64,000 nt of DNA from Hymenobacter cellulosivorans (GTDB lineage Bacteria > Bacteroidota > Bacteroidia > Cytophagales > Hymenobacteraceae). The translations under genes were made by a program, and so were the position numbers. The number at the start of each line of letters is the position of its first letter. Positions within the stretch are counted from its first letter, which is position 1. The notes under the pieces were generated by a model. That model saw only the letters and a list, made by a program, of their open reading frames with translations, had not been told where the DNA came from and ran no database searches. The DNA lies in contig NZ_CP095049.1 in assembly GCF_022919135.1 (NCBI RefSeq), positions 3,166,501 to 3,230,500 of the forward strand. Direction: 5' to 3'. Shown here one piece after another: positions 9,118 to 16,008 of this stretch.

Positions 9118-10661
9118 CCGGCCTCGGTGGCCACGCGGTACTCCGGGTCTTCCAGGATGTTAACCTCAATCAGGGCCCCGGCTTTGTGAAGCAACTGGCG
9201 GCAGTCGGGGCTGAGGTGGCGCAGGTGCAGGATTTTGCCCACGCGCTGGTAGCGCTCCGTGAGCTTGTTGAGCGCCTCAATGCCCGACATATCGGCCACC
9301 CGGCTGTCGCGGAAGTCGATGACTACCTCGGCCGGGTCCTGGGCCACGTCGAACTTATCAGTAAAGGCCTGGACCGAGCCAAAGAAAAGCGGCCCGTAGA
9401 TTTCATAGTGCTTCGTGCCGGCCGCGTCCACGAACTTGCGGGCCCGGATGCGCTTGGCGTTTTCCCAGGCAAAAGCCAGGGCCGACACGACCACGCCCAG
9501 CAGTACGGCCAGGGCCAGGTTCTGGGAAATGGCCGTTACCAGCGTTACCAGCAGCATTACTAGCACGTCGGTCAGGGGCATGCGGCGCAGAATCCGCAGG
9601 CTGGCCCATTCGAAGGTGCCGATAACGACCATGAACATGACGCCCACCAGCGCGGCCAGCGGCAGTTGCTCAATCAGGGAGGAGCCTGCTACCACGAACA
9701 ACGCCAGCGCCACGGCCGCCACCACGCCCGAGAGCCGCCCCCGCCCCCGGGATTCGAGGTTTACCATGGTCTGCCCTATCATGGCGCAACCGCCCATGCC
9801 CCCAGTCAGGCCCGAGGCAATATTGGCCAGGCCCTGAGCCACGCAGTCCTGATTGCCGCGGCCCCGGGTATCGGTCATTTCATCTACCACGGTGAGCGTG
9901 AGCAGGCTTTCGGTAAGGCCCACCAGGGCCATAATCAGGGCGTAGGGAAACAGCAGGATCAGCGTGGCCCAGGTAAGCGGCACCTGGGGCAGGTGCAGCG
10001 CCGGCAGCCCGCCCGCAATGGAGGCAATGTCGCCGACAGACTTGGTTTCGAGCCCGCCCCCAATAACCAGGGCCGATACCACCACAATGGCCGTGAGTGA
10101 CGCCGGTACGGCCTTGGTCAGCTTGGGCAGCACATACACAATGGCCATCGTCAGGGCCACCAGCCCCAGCATCAGCCCCAGCGCGGGGCCGGTGAGCCAC
10201 TGCTCAGTGCCGGCCGCATCCCGGGTTTTGAACTGCTCCAGCTGAGCCATGAAAATGATGAGGGCCAGGCCATTGACGAAGCCATACACCACGGGCTGGG
10301 GCACGAGGCGGATAAACTTGCCGAAGCGCAGTACGCCCACGGCTACCTGCAGCAGGCCCATCAGCAGCACGGCGGCAAACAGGTATTCGGGGCCGTGCTG
10401 CACCACCAGGCTTACGATAACCACGGCCACCGAGCCCGCCGCGCCCGAAATCATGCCGGGCCGGCCACCGAAGATACTGGTGATAAGGCAAATAACGAAC
10501 GCCGACCCAATGCCAACCAACGGGCTGATATGGGCCAACAGGGCAAAGGCCACTACCTCGGGCACCAGGGCCAGGGCCGTGGTCAGGCCGGCCAGGATTT
10601 CGTTTTGGGGGTTGATGGTATACTGGGCCAGGTAGGGCCGGAGTTGAAAAGAAGAAAGCAT
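9114..10661 (-). CDS. SulP-family anion transporter with STAS domain
   Basis: The 515-residue protein has 10-12 membrane segments beginning with the SulP region NEILAGLTTALALVPE, then a C-terminal STAS domain (from about residue 405) containing VIDFRDSRVADMSGIEAL-like sequence with the conserved serine. SulP proteins move sulfate, bicarbonate or related anions across the inner membrane. The ATG at 10661 (MLSSFQLRPYL) is chosen because the upstream extension is not SulP-like and contains a terminator-like hairpin. The leader has its own promoter, a possible Cys-containing leader peptide and competing hairpins, which suggests sulfur or cysteine control; this is untested. Confidence 0.9.
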   Translation of the reverse strand: MLSSFQLRPYLAQYTINPQNEILAGLTTALALVPEVVAFALLAHISPLVGIGSAFVICLITSIFGGRPGMISGAAGSVAVVIVSLVVQHGPEYLFAAVLLMGLLQVAVGVLRFGKFIRLVPQPVVYGFVNGLALIIFMAQLEQFKTRDAAGTEQWLTGPALGLMLGLVALTMAIVYVLPKLTKAVPASLTAIVVVSALVIGGGLETKSVGDIASIAGGLPALHLPQVPLTWATLILLFPYALIMALVGLTESLLTLTVVDEMTDTRGRGNQDCVAQGLANIASGLTGGMGGCAMIGQTMVNLESRGRGRLSGVVAAVALALFVVAGSSLIEQLPLAALVGVMFMVVIGTFEWASLRILRRMPLTDVLVMLLVTLVTAISQNLALAVLLGVVVSALAFAWENAKRIRARKFVDAAGTKHYEIYGPLFFGSVQAFTDKFDVAQDPAEVVIDFRDSRVADMSGIEALNKLTERYQRVGKILHLRHLSPDCRQLLHKAGALIEVNILEDPEYRVATEAG

Positions 10662-10689
10662 ACGAAACTGAGTACGGGCTCGAATTGGG

Positions 10690-10728
10690 CAAAAGAAAAG
10701 CCGCCTGCTTTCAACGGAAAGCGGCGGC
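10690..10728 (-). terminator. Terminator-like hairpin in the sulP leader
   Basis: On the minus strand a 12-bp GC-rich stem (10717-10728 with 10700-10712, one bulged base, loop CGTT) is followed by TTTTCTTTTG. It lies 29 bases upstream of the sulP ATG, so it would stop transcripts before the gene. Confidence 0.65.
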
Positions 10729-10743
10729 GCGGGGCAAGCAGGC
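10703..10743 (-). promoter_or_regulatory. Candidate antiterminator pairing
   Basis: The minus-strand segment GCCTGCTT (10743-10736) is perfectly complementary to AAGCAGGC (10710-10703), which is the 3' arm of the terminator hairpin. The two pairings exclude each other. Confidence 0.45.
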
Positions 10744-10749
10744 CAGTCC

Positions 10750-10794
10750 TCAGGGTGGGGTGAGCTTGAAAATAGGAGCGGAGCAACAAGGCAT
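10750..10794 (-). CDS. Putative 14-residue leader peptide with tandem Cys codons
   Basis: The short frame reads MPCCSAPIFKLTPP and then TGA. Codons 3 and 4 are both cysteine (TGT TGC). It begins 9 bases after a perfect -7 box and ends 6 bases before the antiterminator segment. That spacing fits ribosome-mediated attenuation: a ribosome stalled at the Cys codons leaves the antiterminator free, and one at the stop codon would cover it. Translation of such a short frame cannot be shown from sequence, and two Cys codons could be chance. Confidence 0.35.
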   Translation of the reverse strand: MPCCSAPIFKLTPP

Positions 10795-10803
10795 ACGTCC
10801 GTG

Positions 10804-10811
10804 CAAAAGTA
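10804..10811 (-). promoter_or_regulatory. -7 box of the sulP leader transcript
   Basis: On the minus strand this is TACTTTTG, a perfect TAnnTTTG match. It places a transcription start near 10798 and a leader of about 137 bases before sulP. A TTTG occurs only 12 bases upstream, so a normal -33 element is not evident. Confidence 0.5.
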
Positions 10812-10912
10812 CGCAGCCTGGCACAAAGCGCCGGCCGGAAGAGGAATTCTGGGCAGTAGGCCGCGCCTGGGCGCCTACTTCGCCAAACCTGATAAGAGCT
10901 GCAAACAAAGGC

Positions 10913-10951
10913 CCCGGCTGGTATTGCTCATGGGAGGCAACACCAGCCGGG
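10913..10951 (-). terminator. Terminator of the T9SS gene
   Basis: A 10-bp perfect stem (10913-10922 with 10942-10951), extended by a 3-bp inner stem, follows the stop codon at 10988 on the minus strand. It is followed by GCCTTTGTTTG. Confidence 0.6.
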
Positions 10952-10987
10952 AACAGCTCAAAACGCAGGATTCGGTAACGACGGGCC

Positions 10988-12238
10988 TTATTCAACCCGT
11001 ACCCGCACGGTGCTGCGCTGCCCGACCGGGGTGGTAGCCTCCACTACGTACAGACCCGCGCGCAACTCTCGCAGCACGGTGCTCGGCTGGCCGGTAAGGG
11101 TTGCTCCGGTAGCCACCTGCCGGCCCAGGGCGTCGCGCACTATGAGCTGCACGGCTTGCTGCTCCCCGGGCAGCTCCAGCGTCAGGCGGCCATCCGTTAC
11201 GGGATTCGGGTATACTTGCAGGGTGCCGGCCCTGGCCTGGACCGGGCGCACCCCAGTAATTACGCGCAGGTTGTCTTCGCCCGAAAACCAGATGCTGAAA
11301 TAGTTGCGCAGCGTGCTGAAACTGGCGTTGGTATGGTAGAGCAGCAGGGCCGGCTGGGAAGAATTTTCGCGGTAGAAAGCCGTCTGGTAAATGTCGCGGC
11401 GCTGCACGGCCTGCTCCATGCGCAGGGCCTGCAATACCACGGCCGGCGCCAGCTGACGGTTGATGTAGGCAGTATCGAGCGTCAGAATATGAGTGCGCAC
11501 CATCAGAACCGGCACGGAGACGCTGCCTCCCGCCGGCTTGGGAAGCTTCAGCGTGCCGTAGCCAACCACGTCGGTCTGAGTGGTTACGTGATGCGCCACC
11601 CGCACTTTAGCCGCGTTCAGACCTAAATCCCGCACGGTTACTTCCATTCGGTGTATAGTGTGATAAATGCCTCGTTCCGAGGAGGTAGCGGTAAGTGGCA
11701 GGGGCGGGTAAATACGACTTTCGTACCAACCATTCTGGGCCGGCAACTGCAGAAAATCACCCGGGGTTCTGTCAGCACGTTCAATAGCCCACTGTTGCTG
11801 AGGGTAAGAACCAATCGTAACTGGAGGATTACCTATACCTGGCAGGACGCTGGGAGTAAAGACATCAAACCCTTGTCCGGTAAAGCTGGTCCAGAGCCCG
11901 AGGTGGGGCAAGGCATAGTTCTGAGTGCTTGGGGCGGGTAAAACATAGCTGCGCGTGGCAGCGGCAAAAGGACCGGTAGCGGGTGGCGGCAGATACGTCT
12001 GCTCCAGTGCTGAGGAGTCGGCCGTAAGCGTGCTGTAATCCCACACCTGCCCGGGGCCCGGCTGGGGCAGCACGAAGCCCGGGTGCAGCGCGCCGTGCAT
12101 GGGCAGATACCGGTCTACGGCCGTGGCGTTGGCCGGGAAGTTGGCTTGCGTGAGCGTAATAGGTCCCGTTTGGGCAGTGGCCGTTAAGCCAGTCAGCAGG
12201 GCCCCCAGAAGCAGCGCTGCGGGTAGATAATACTTCAT
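10988..12238 (-). CDS. Secreted protein with type A T9SS sorting domain
   Basis: The 416-residue protein opens with a signal peptide (MKYYLPAALLLGALLTG, cleavage after ATAQ). The central part is a beta-rich domain I do not recognise. The last 80 or so residues form a type A T9SS C-terminal sorting domain: LQVYPNPVTDGRLTLELPG, then LRELRAGLYVVEA and a basic end. It should be exported through the outer membrane and released or anchored at the surface. The start at 12238 directly precedes the signal peptide; an extension to 12289 would place 17 residues before it. The gene sits downstream of purU on the same strand. Confidence 0.82.
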   Translation of the reverse strand: MKYYLPAALLLGALLTGLTATAQTGPITLTQANFPANATAVDRYLPMHGALHPGFVLPQPGPGQVWDYSTLTADSSALEQTYLPPPATGPFAAATRSYVLPAPSTQNYALPHLGLWTSFTGQGFDVFTPSVLPGIGNPPVTIGSYPQQQWAIERADRTPGDFLQLPAQNGWYESRIYPPLPLTATSSERGIYHTIHRMEVTVRDLGLNAAKVRVAHHVTTQTDVVGYGTLKLPKPAGGSVSVPVLMVRTHILTLDTAYINRQLAPAVVLQALRMEQAVQRRDIYQTAFYRENSSQPALLLYHTNASFSTLRNYFSIWFSGEDNLRVITGVRPVQARAGTLQVYPNPVTDGRLTLELPGEQQAVQLIVRDALGRQVATGATLTGQPSTVLRELRAGLYVVEATTPVGQRSTVRVRVE

Positions 12239-12387
12239 GATAAAATGGATAAGGACAAGCAGATAAGGGCCGGCTTTCCGTCCGCCCACTGCCGCATGAC
12301 TATTCTCCCGGTCCTGGCGTTGCGCAGGGTAGTAATTTTATTTCCGGACTGAAAAAAGCCTGGGTATAGTGGCTGGCTAAGCGCGGC

Positions 12388-13242
12388 TCAGTCGAAGATA
12401 ATTGTCTTGTTGTGGTGCACGAATACCTGCTCGGCAAAGACCAGTTGCAGGGAGCGGGCTAGTACGATTTTCTCCACGTCGCGCCCGGCCTGGGCCATTT
12501 CGCTGGCGCTCTGGGTATGGTCAATCGGGATGACGCTCTGGGCAATGATGGGGCCCTGGTCGAGCTGCTCGTTTACGAAGTGGGCCGTGGCTCCAATGAT
12601 TTTCACGCCCCGCGCATACGCCTGGGCGTAGGGGCTGGCGCCCACAAAAGCGGGCAGAAACGAGTGGTGAATGTTGATGAGCCGGTTGGCGTAATGGGCC
12701 ACAAATTCCGACGACAGAATCCGCATGTACTTGGCCAGCACTACAAATTCGGGCTGGTAGCCAGCCAGCACGTCCAGCACTTCCTGCTCGTGGGCCTCAC
12801 GGGTTTTGCCCTCGTGGCTGATGTGGTGAAACGGCAGGCCAAACTGCCGGGTGATGTCGCCGAGCTTGGGGTAGTTGCTGATGACGGCCAGCACCCGGGC
12901 GTTGAGTTCCCCGAAGGCGTGGCGCACCAGCAGTTCGCTCAGGCAGTGGTGCTCCTTGGTCGCCATCAGCACGATGTTCTTGGCCCGGTTGTCCGACAGG
13001 CGGATGTCGGCCGCGGCGGGCAGGGCCTGGCGCAGCTCCTGAACCAAGGCTTCGGCGTCGAAGGCTCCGGCAAACTCGGTGCGCATGAAAAACGTGTTGT
13101 CGGCCCGCTCCACAAACTCCCCGTTGCGGATAATATTCAGGCCGCGGGCAAACAGCACCCCGGTGATTTTGTACACCAAACCGGGCTCATCGGAGCAGCG
13201 AATCAGCAGGATATGGGACGCGGGAGCAGCAGAAGTAGACAC
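12388..13242 (-). CDS. purU: Formyltetrahydrofolate deformylase
   Basis: PurU hydrolyses 10-formyl-THF to formate and THF, balancing the one-carbon pool. The 284-residue protein has an N-terminal ACT domain (ILLIRCSDEPGLVYKITG, residues about 10-85) and a C-terminal formyltransferase-fold domain with the NIHHSFLPAF and LDQGPIIAQ motifs that carry the active-site His and Asp. Two GTG starts are possible, 13242 (MSTSAAPASH) and 13266. The nearer one is chosen because a near-consensus -7 box (minus-strand TACATTTA, 13275-13282) would put the transcription start between or close to them. Confidence 0.9.
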   Translation of the reverse strand: MSTSAAPASHILLIRCSDEPGLVYKITGVLFARGLNIIRNGEFVERADNTFFMRTEFAGAFDAEALVQELRQALPAAADIRLSDNRAKNIVLMATKEHHCLSELLVRHAFGELNARVLAVISNYPKLGDITRQFGLPFHHISHEGKTREAHEQEVLDVLAGYQPEFVVLAKYMRILSSEFVAHYANRLINIHHSFLPAFVGASPYAQAYARGVKIIGATAHFVNEQLDQGPIIAQSVIPIDHTQSASEMAQAGRDVEKIVLARSLQLVFAEQVFVHHNKTIIFD

Positions 13243-13487
13243 GGCACGGGAGCTTAGGCAAAACACAAACCGCGTAAATGTAACCGCCCGCGCCGGTTTT
13301 GCCTTGGCCGGGGTGCCTTAAATTGCCGCGGCCCAACCGGGCCGGTAGCAGCCCGCCAAGAAAGATGAGCGTGGGCTGCTCACCCAGGAAATTGGCAGCC
13401 CGGCCTGAAACTGCTAGCTTTAAAGTTCAGTATAGCCCTGACCGTCGCAGGTTGTCCGGCTTTTACTTATTACCTGAGTTGCCAGTT

Positions 13488-14309
13488 ATGGATGTTCTAA
13501 GGCGCAATAATGTCACTGTTTCCGGGTCGGGTACGCAGACCATGGTGCTGGTTCACGGCTTCGGCTGCGACCAGCACATGTGGCGCCTGGTGGCTCCGGC
13601 CTTCGAGACCCACTACCGCGTGGTGCTGCTCGATCTGGTAGGGGCGGGGCAGTCGGAGCTGGCCGCCTACGAGCCCGCGCGCTACAACACACTGGCCGCC
13701 CACGCCGCCGACATCCTCGAAGTACTGGCTGCCCTCGACCTGCGCGGCGTGGTATTCGTCGGGCATTCGGTGAGTGCCATGATTGGGGTGCTGGCCGCTA
13801 TTCGGGAGCCCGCCCGCTTTGCCCAGCTGGTGCTGGTGGCGCCCTCACCCCGCTACCTCAACGACGCGGGCTACACCGGCGGCTTCGAGCCAACCGACAT
13901 CGACGAGCTGCTGCACGCCATGGACAGCAACTACCTGGGGTGGTCGGGGGCCATTACGCCCGTCATCATGGGCCACCCCGAGCGGCCCGAGCTCAGTGCT
14001 GAGCTCAACAACAGCTTCTGCCGCACCGACCCCACCATTGCCCGCCACTTTGCCCGCGTCACGTTTCTGTCCGACAACCGCGCCGATTTGCCCCTGGTGC
14101 GCACCCCAGCCCTGATTTTGCAGTGCGCCCACGATGCCCTGGCGCCGCTGGCCGTGGGCTATTACCTGCAGCAGCACCTGCCCGCCGCCGAGCTGGTTAT
14201 TCTCGACACGTCGGGCCACTGCCCGCATTTGAGCGCGCCCCAGGCTACCATAGCGGCCATGTTTCACTTTCTAGGCCTTGGGGCCTCGCAGCCAGATGAG
14301 CCCCGCTGA
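13488..14309 (+). CDS. RsbQ-like alpha/beta hydrolase
   Basis: A 273-residue alpha/beta hydrolase with the catalytic triad Ser94 (GHSVSAMIG), Asp216 (CAHDALAP) and His244 (TSGHCPHLSAP). The segments FCRTDP, ARHFARVTFLSDNR and LILQCAHD strongly resemble Bacillus RsbQ, which supplies an unknown small-molecule signal to the PAS domain of RsbP; plant KAI2/D14 hormone receptors belong to the same family. The ATG at 13488 is chosen because homology begins there (MDVLRRNNVTVSG). Its stop overlaps the next gene's start by 14 bases, so the two are translationally coupled. It probably makes or modifies a ligand for the downstream PAS kinase. Confidence 0.88.
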   Translation: MDVLRRNNVTVSGSGTQTMVLVHGFGCDQHMWRLVAPAFETHYRVVLLDLVGAGQSELAAYEPARYNTLAAHAADILEVLAALDLRGVVFVGHSVSAMIGVLAAIREPARFAQLVLVAPSPRYLNDAGYTGGFEPTDIDELLHAMDSNYLGWSGAITPVIMGHPERPELSAELNNSFCRTDPTIARHFARVTFLSDNRADLPLVRTPALILQCAHDALAPLAVGYYLQQHLPAAELVILDTSGHCPHLSAPQATIAAMFHFLGLGASQPDEPR

Positions 14310-15465
14310 AGAAGAGGAGTTACCCGCCCTCGACCTGCGGCTCACGGAGGAAAACGTGGAAGACCTCTACGAGCAGGCCCCCTGCGGCTACTGCTCTTGC
14401 CTGCCCGATGGCACGCTGGTTAAAATCAATCAGACGCTGCTAAGCTGGCTGGGCTACGCTCGGGAAGAGCTGGTGGCCCGCCATTGCCTGCAGGATTTAC
14501 TCACGGTGGGAGCCCGCCTGCACTACGAGTCGTTTTGCGCGCCGCTGCTGCTCATGCAGGGGCAGGTGCGGGAAATCAGCTACCAGCTCCGCCGCGCCGA
14601 TGGCTCCTTGCTACCGGTGCTGCTGAGTGCCACGCTGCTTCGCGACACCGAAGGGCAACCCTTGGTAATCCGGGCCACGCTGTTCGACATCACCGAGCGG
14701 CGCAAGTACGAGCAGGAGCTGCTGCGGGCCCGGGCCGAGGCGGAAAGTCAGCGCATGCAGCTCACGGTCAAGAACGAGCAGCTGACCCGCATCAATGGAG
14801 AGCTCGACAACTTCGTATACACCGCCTCCCACGACCTCAAGCAGCCGGCCAGCAACATGCAGGGCTTGTTTGATGAGCTCAAGCGCACGGCCTCGTTTCA
14901 CGACCCCGAAGCGGCCCACATGCTTACCATGTTCGACGATGCCCTGCGCCAGATTCTGGGCACCATCGAGGGCATGACCGAAGTGGTGCAGCTGCAGCGT
15001 CAGCTCGATCAGGTGCCCCGGGAAAACATTGATTTGCAGGAAATCACCGAGGAAATCATGCGCAACCTACAGCCCCTGCAAACCGGTACCGTCGATTTTA
15101 CTCTCGACTTCGAGGCCGCTCCGCGCCTGCAGATGTCGCGCCCGGCCCTGCACAGCCTGCTCTACAACTTGCTCAGCAATGCCGTGAAGTATGCCCATCC
15201 CGAGCGGCGCCCGCACGTGTGGGTCAGCTCCGGCCGGGTCGCCGAGGGCCTGATGCTAAGTGTGCGCGACAATGGTTTGGGCATCGATTTGCAGCGCCAC
15301 GGCCAGGAGTTATTCCAACTGTTCCGCCGCTTTCATACCCAGGTACCGGGCTCGGGCGTGGGCCTGTACCTAGTCAACCGGCTGGTGCGGCAGGCCCACG
15401 GCCGGCTGGAAGTCGACAGTGCGGTAAACGAAGGCACAACGTTCCGGATTTTTCTGCCAGCGTAA
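14296..15465 (+). CDS. PAS-domain sensor histidine kinase
   Basis: The 389-residue kinase has an N-terminal PAS domain (about 22-140, ending in the FDITERRKYE hinge), a coiled coil (about 137-170), a HisKA region with His179 in YTASHDLKQP, and an HATPase domain with the N box LLSNAVKYA, G1 DNGLGID and G2 GSGVGLYLV. No membrane segment or receiver domain is present, so it is a soluble kinase. No response regulator is adjacent. The ATG at 14296 overlaps the hydrolase gene; a TTG at 14278 is also possible. Pairing with an RsbQ homologue implies the PAS domain reads the hydrolase product. Confidence 0.9.
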   Translation: MSPAEEEELPALDLRLTEENVEDLYEQAPCGYCSCLPDGTLVKINQTLLSWLGYAREELVARHCLQDLLTVGARLHYESFCAPLLLMQGQVREISYQLRRADGSLLPVLLSATLLRDTEGQPLVIRATLFDITERRKYEQELLRARAEAESQRMQLTVKNEQLTRINGELDNFVYTASHDLKQPASNMQGLFDELKRTASFHDPEAAHMLTMFDDALRQILGTIEGMTEVVQLQRQLDQVPRENIDLQEITEEIMRNLQPLQTGTVDFTLDFEAAPRLQMSRPALHSLLYNLLSNAVKYAHPERRPHVWVSSGRVAEGLMLSVRDNGLGIDLQRHGQELFQLFRRFHTQVPGSGVGLYLVNRLVRQAHGRLEVDSAVNEGTTFRIFLPA

Positions 15466-15599
15466 ACAGAGGATGCTGAGTGCTAAAATAGTAAGACGAA
15501 GTAAGCAACTCAGATTCAATACGTGCTATATTTTACCTTGTCTAAGCAGGCAATAGGAGCTTGCAGCTTTGCATACTATACACCTTACTTTCTCATACC

Positions 15600-15860
15600 A
15601 TGAACGTACAAGACAAGTACCCTAACCCTAACACCGCTCATCATTCTATTGAGTGGGGAGAAGCCACTTGGGATGAGGACGACTTCTCTATTAGAAACCG
15701 CTACAACACGGAGGATGGCAAATTCAATAGAAGTGGCTCAAGTGAGGTACCGTGGGAGGATTTCAAGCTTATGATTCACCAGAGCATTCAGAGGGGCCAT
15801 TTCTCGAAGCAGGACATTGCGAATCTCCTGAAGGACATGGCAGAATATATAGCCAAATAG
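15600..15860 (+). CDS. Small hypothetical protein
   Basis: I do not recognise this 86-residue protein. It is hydrophilic, Trp/Asp/Glu-rich at the start (HSIEWGEATWDEDDF) and ends with a likely amphipathic helix (SKQDIANLLKDMAEYIAK). No signal peptide or Cys motif is seen. The ATG at 15600 is preferred over a frame start at 15561, whose extra residues are hydrophobic and unlike the rest. Its base composition is visibly more AT-rich than its neighbours, hinting at a recent arrival. A promoter-like TATATTTT lies at 15527-15534. Confidence 0.55.
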   Translation: MNVQDKYPNPNTAHHSIEWGEATWDEDDFSIRNRYNTEDGKFNRSGSSEVPWEDFKLMIHQSIQRGHFSKQDIANLLKDMAEYIAK

Positions 15861-15880
15861 CCTTCGTAGCCAGCTTGTGC

Positions 15881-15946
15881 GAAACGGCCTTTTGTCGATT
15901 GTTAGTTCGGATTAGTCCAAATTAACAATCGGCAAAAGGCCGTTTC
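15881..15946. terminator. Long inverted repeat between convergent genes
   Basis: The 24-base arms (15881-15904 and 15923-15946) pair perfectly apart from one G-U wobble, with an 18-base loop. The position between convergent genes suits a bidirectional terminator, although the plus-strand tail (TCTCTT) is only weakly T-rich. Confidence 0.6.
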
Positions 15947-16008
15947 TCTTAACTATGGTAAACGAGGGCTACAACCGTAAGCAGGCGTACAATTGGCTGC
16001 GCGGTTGC

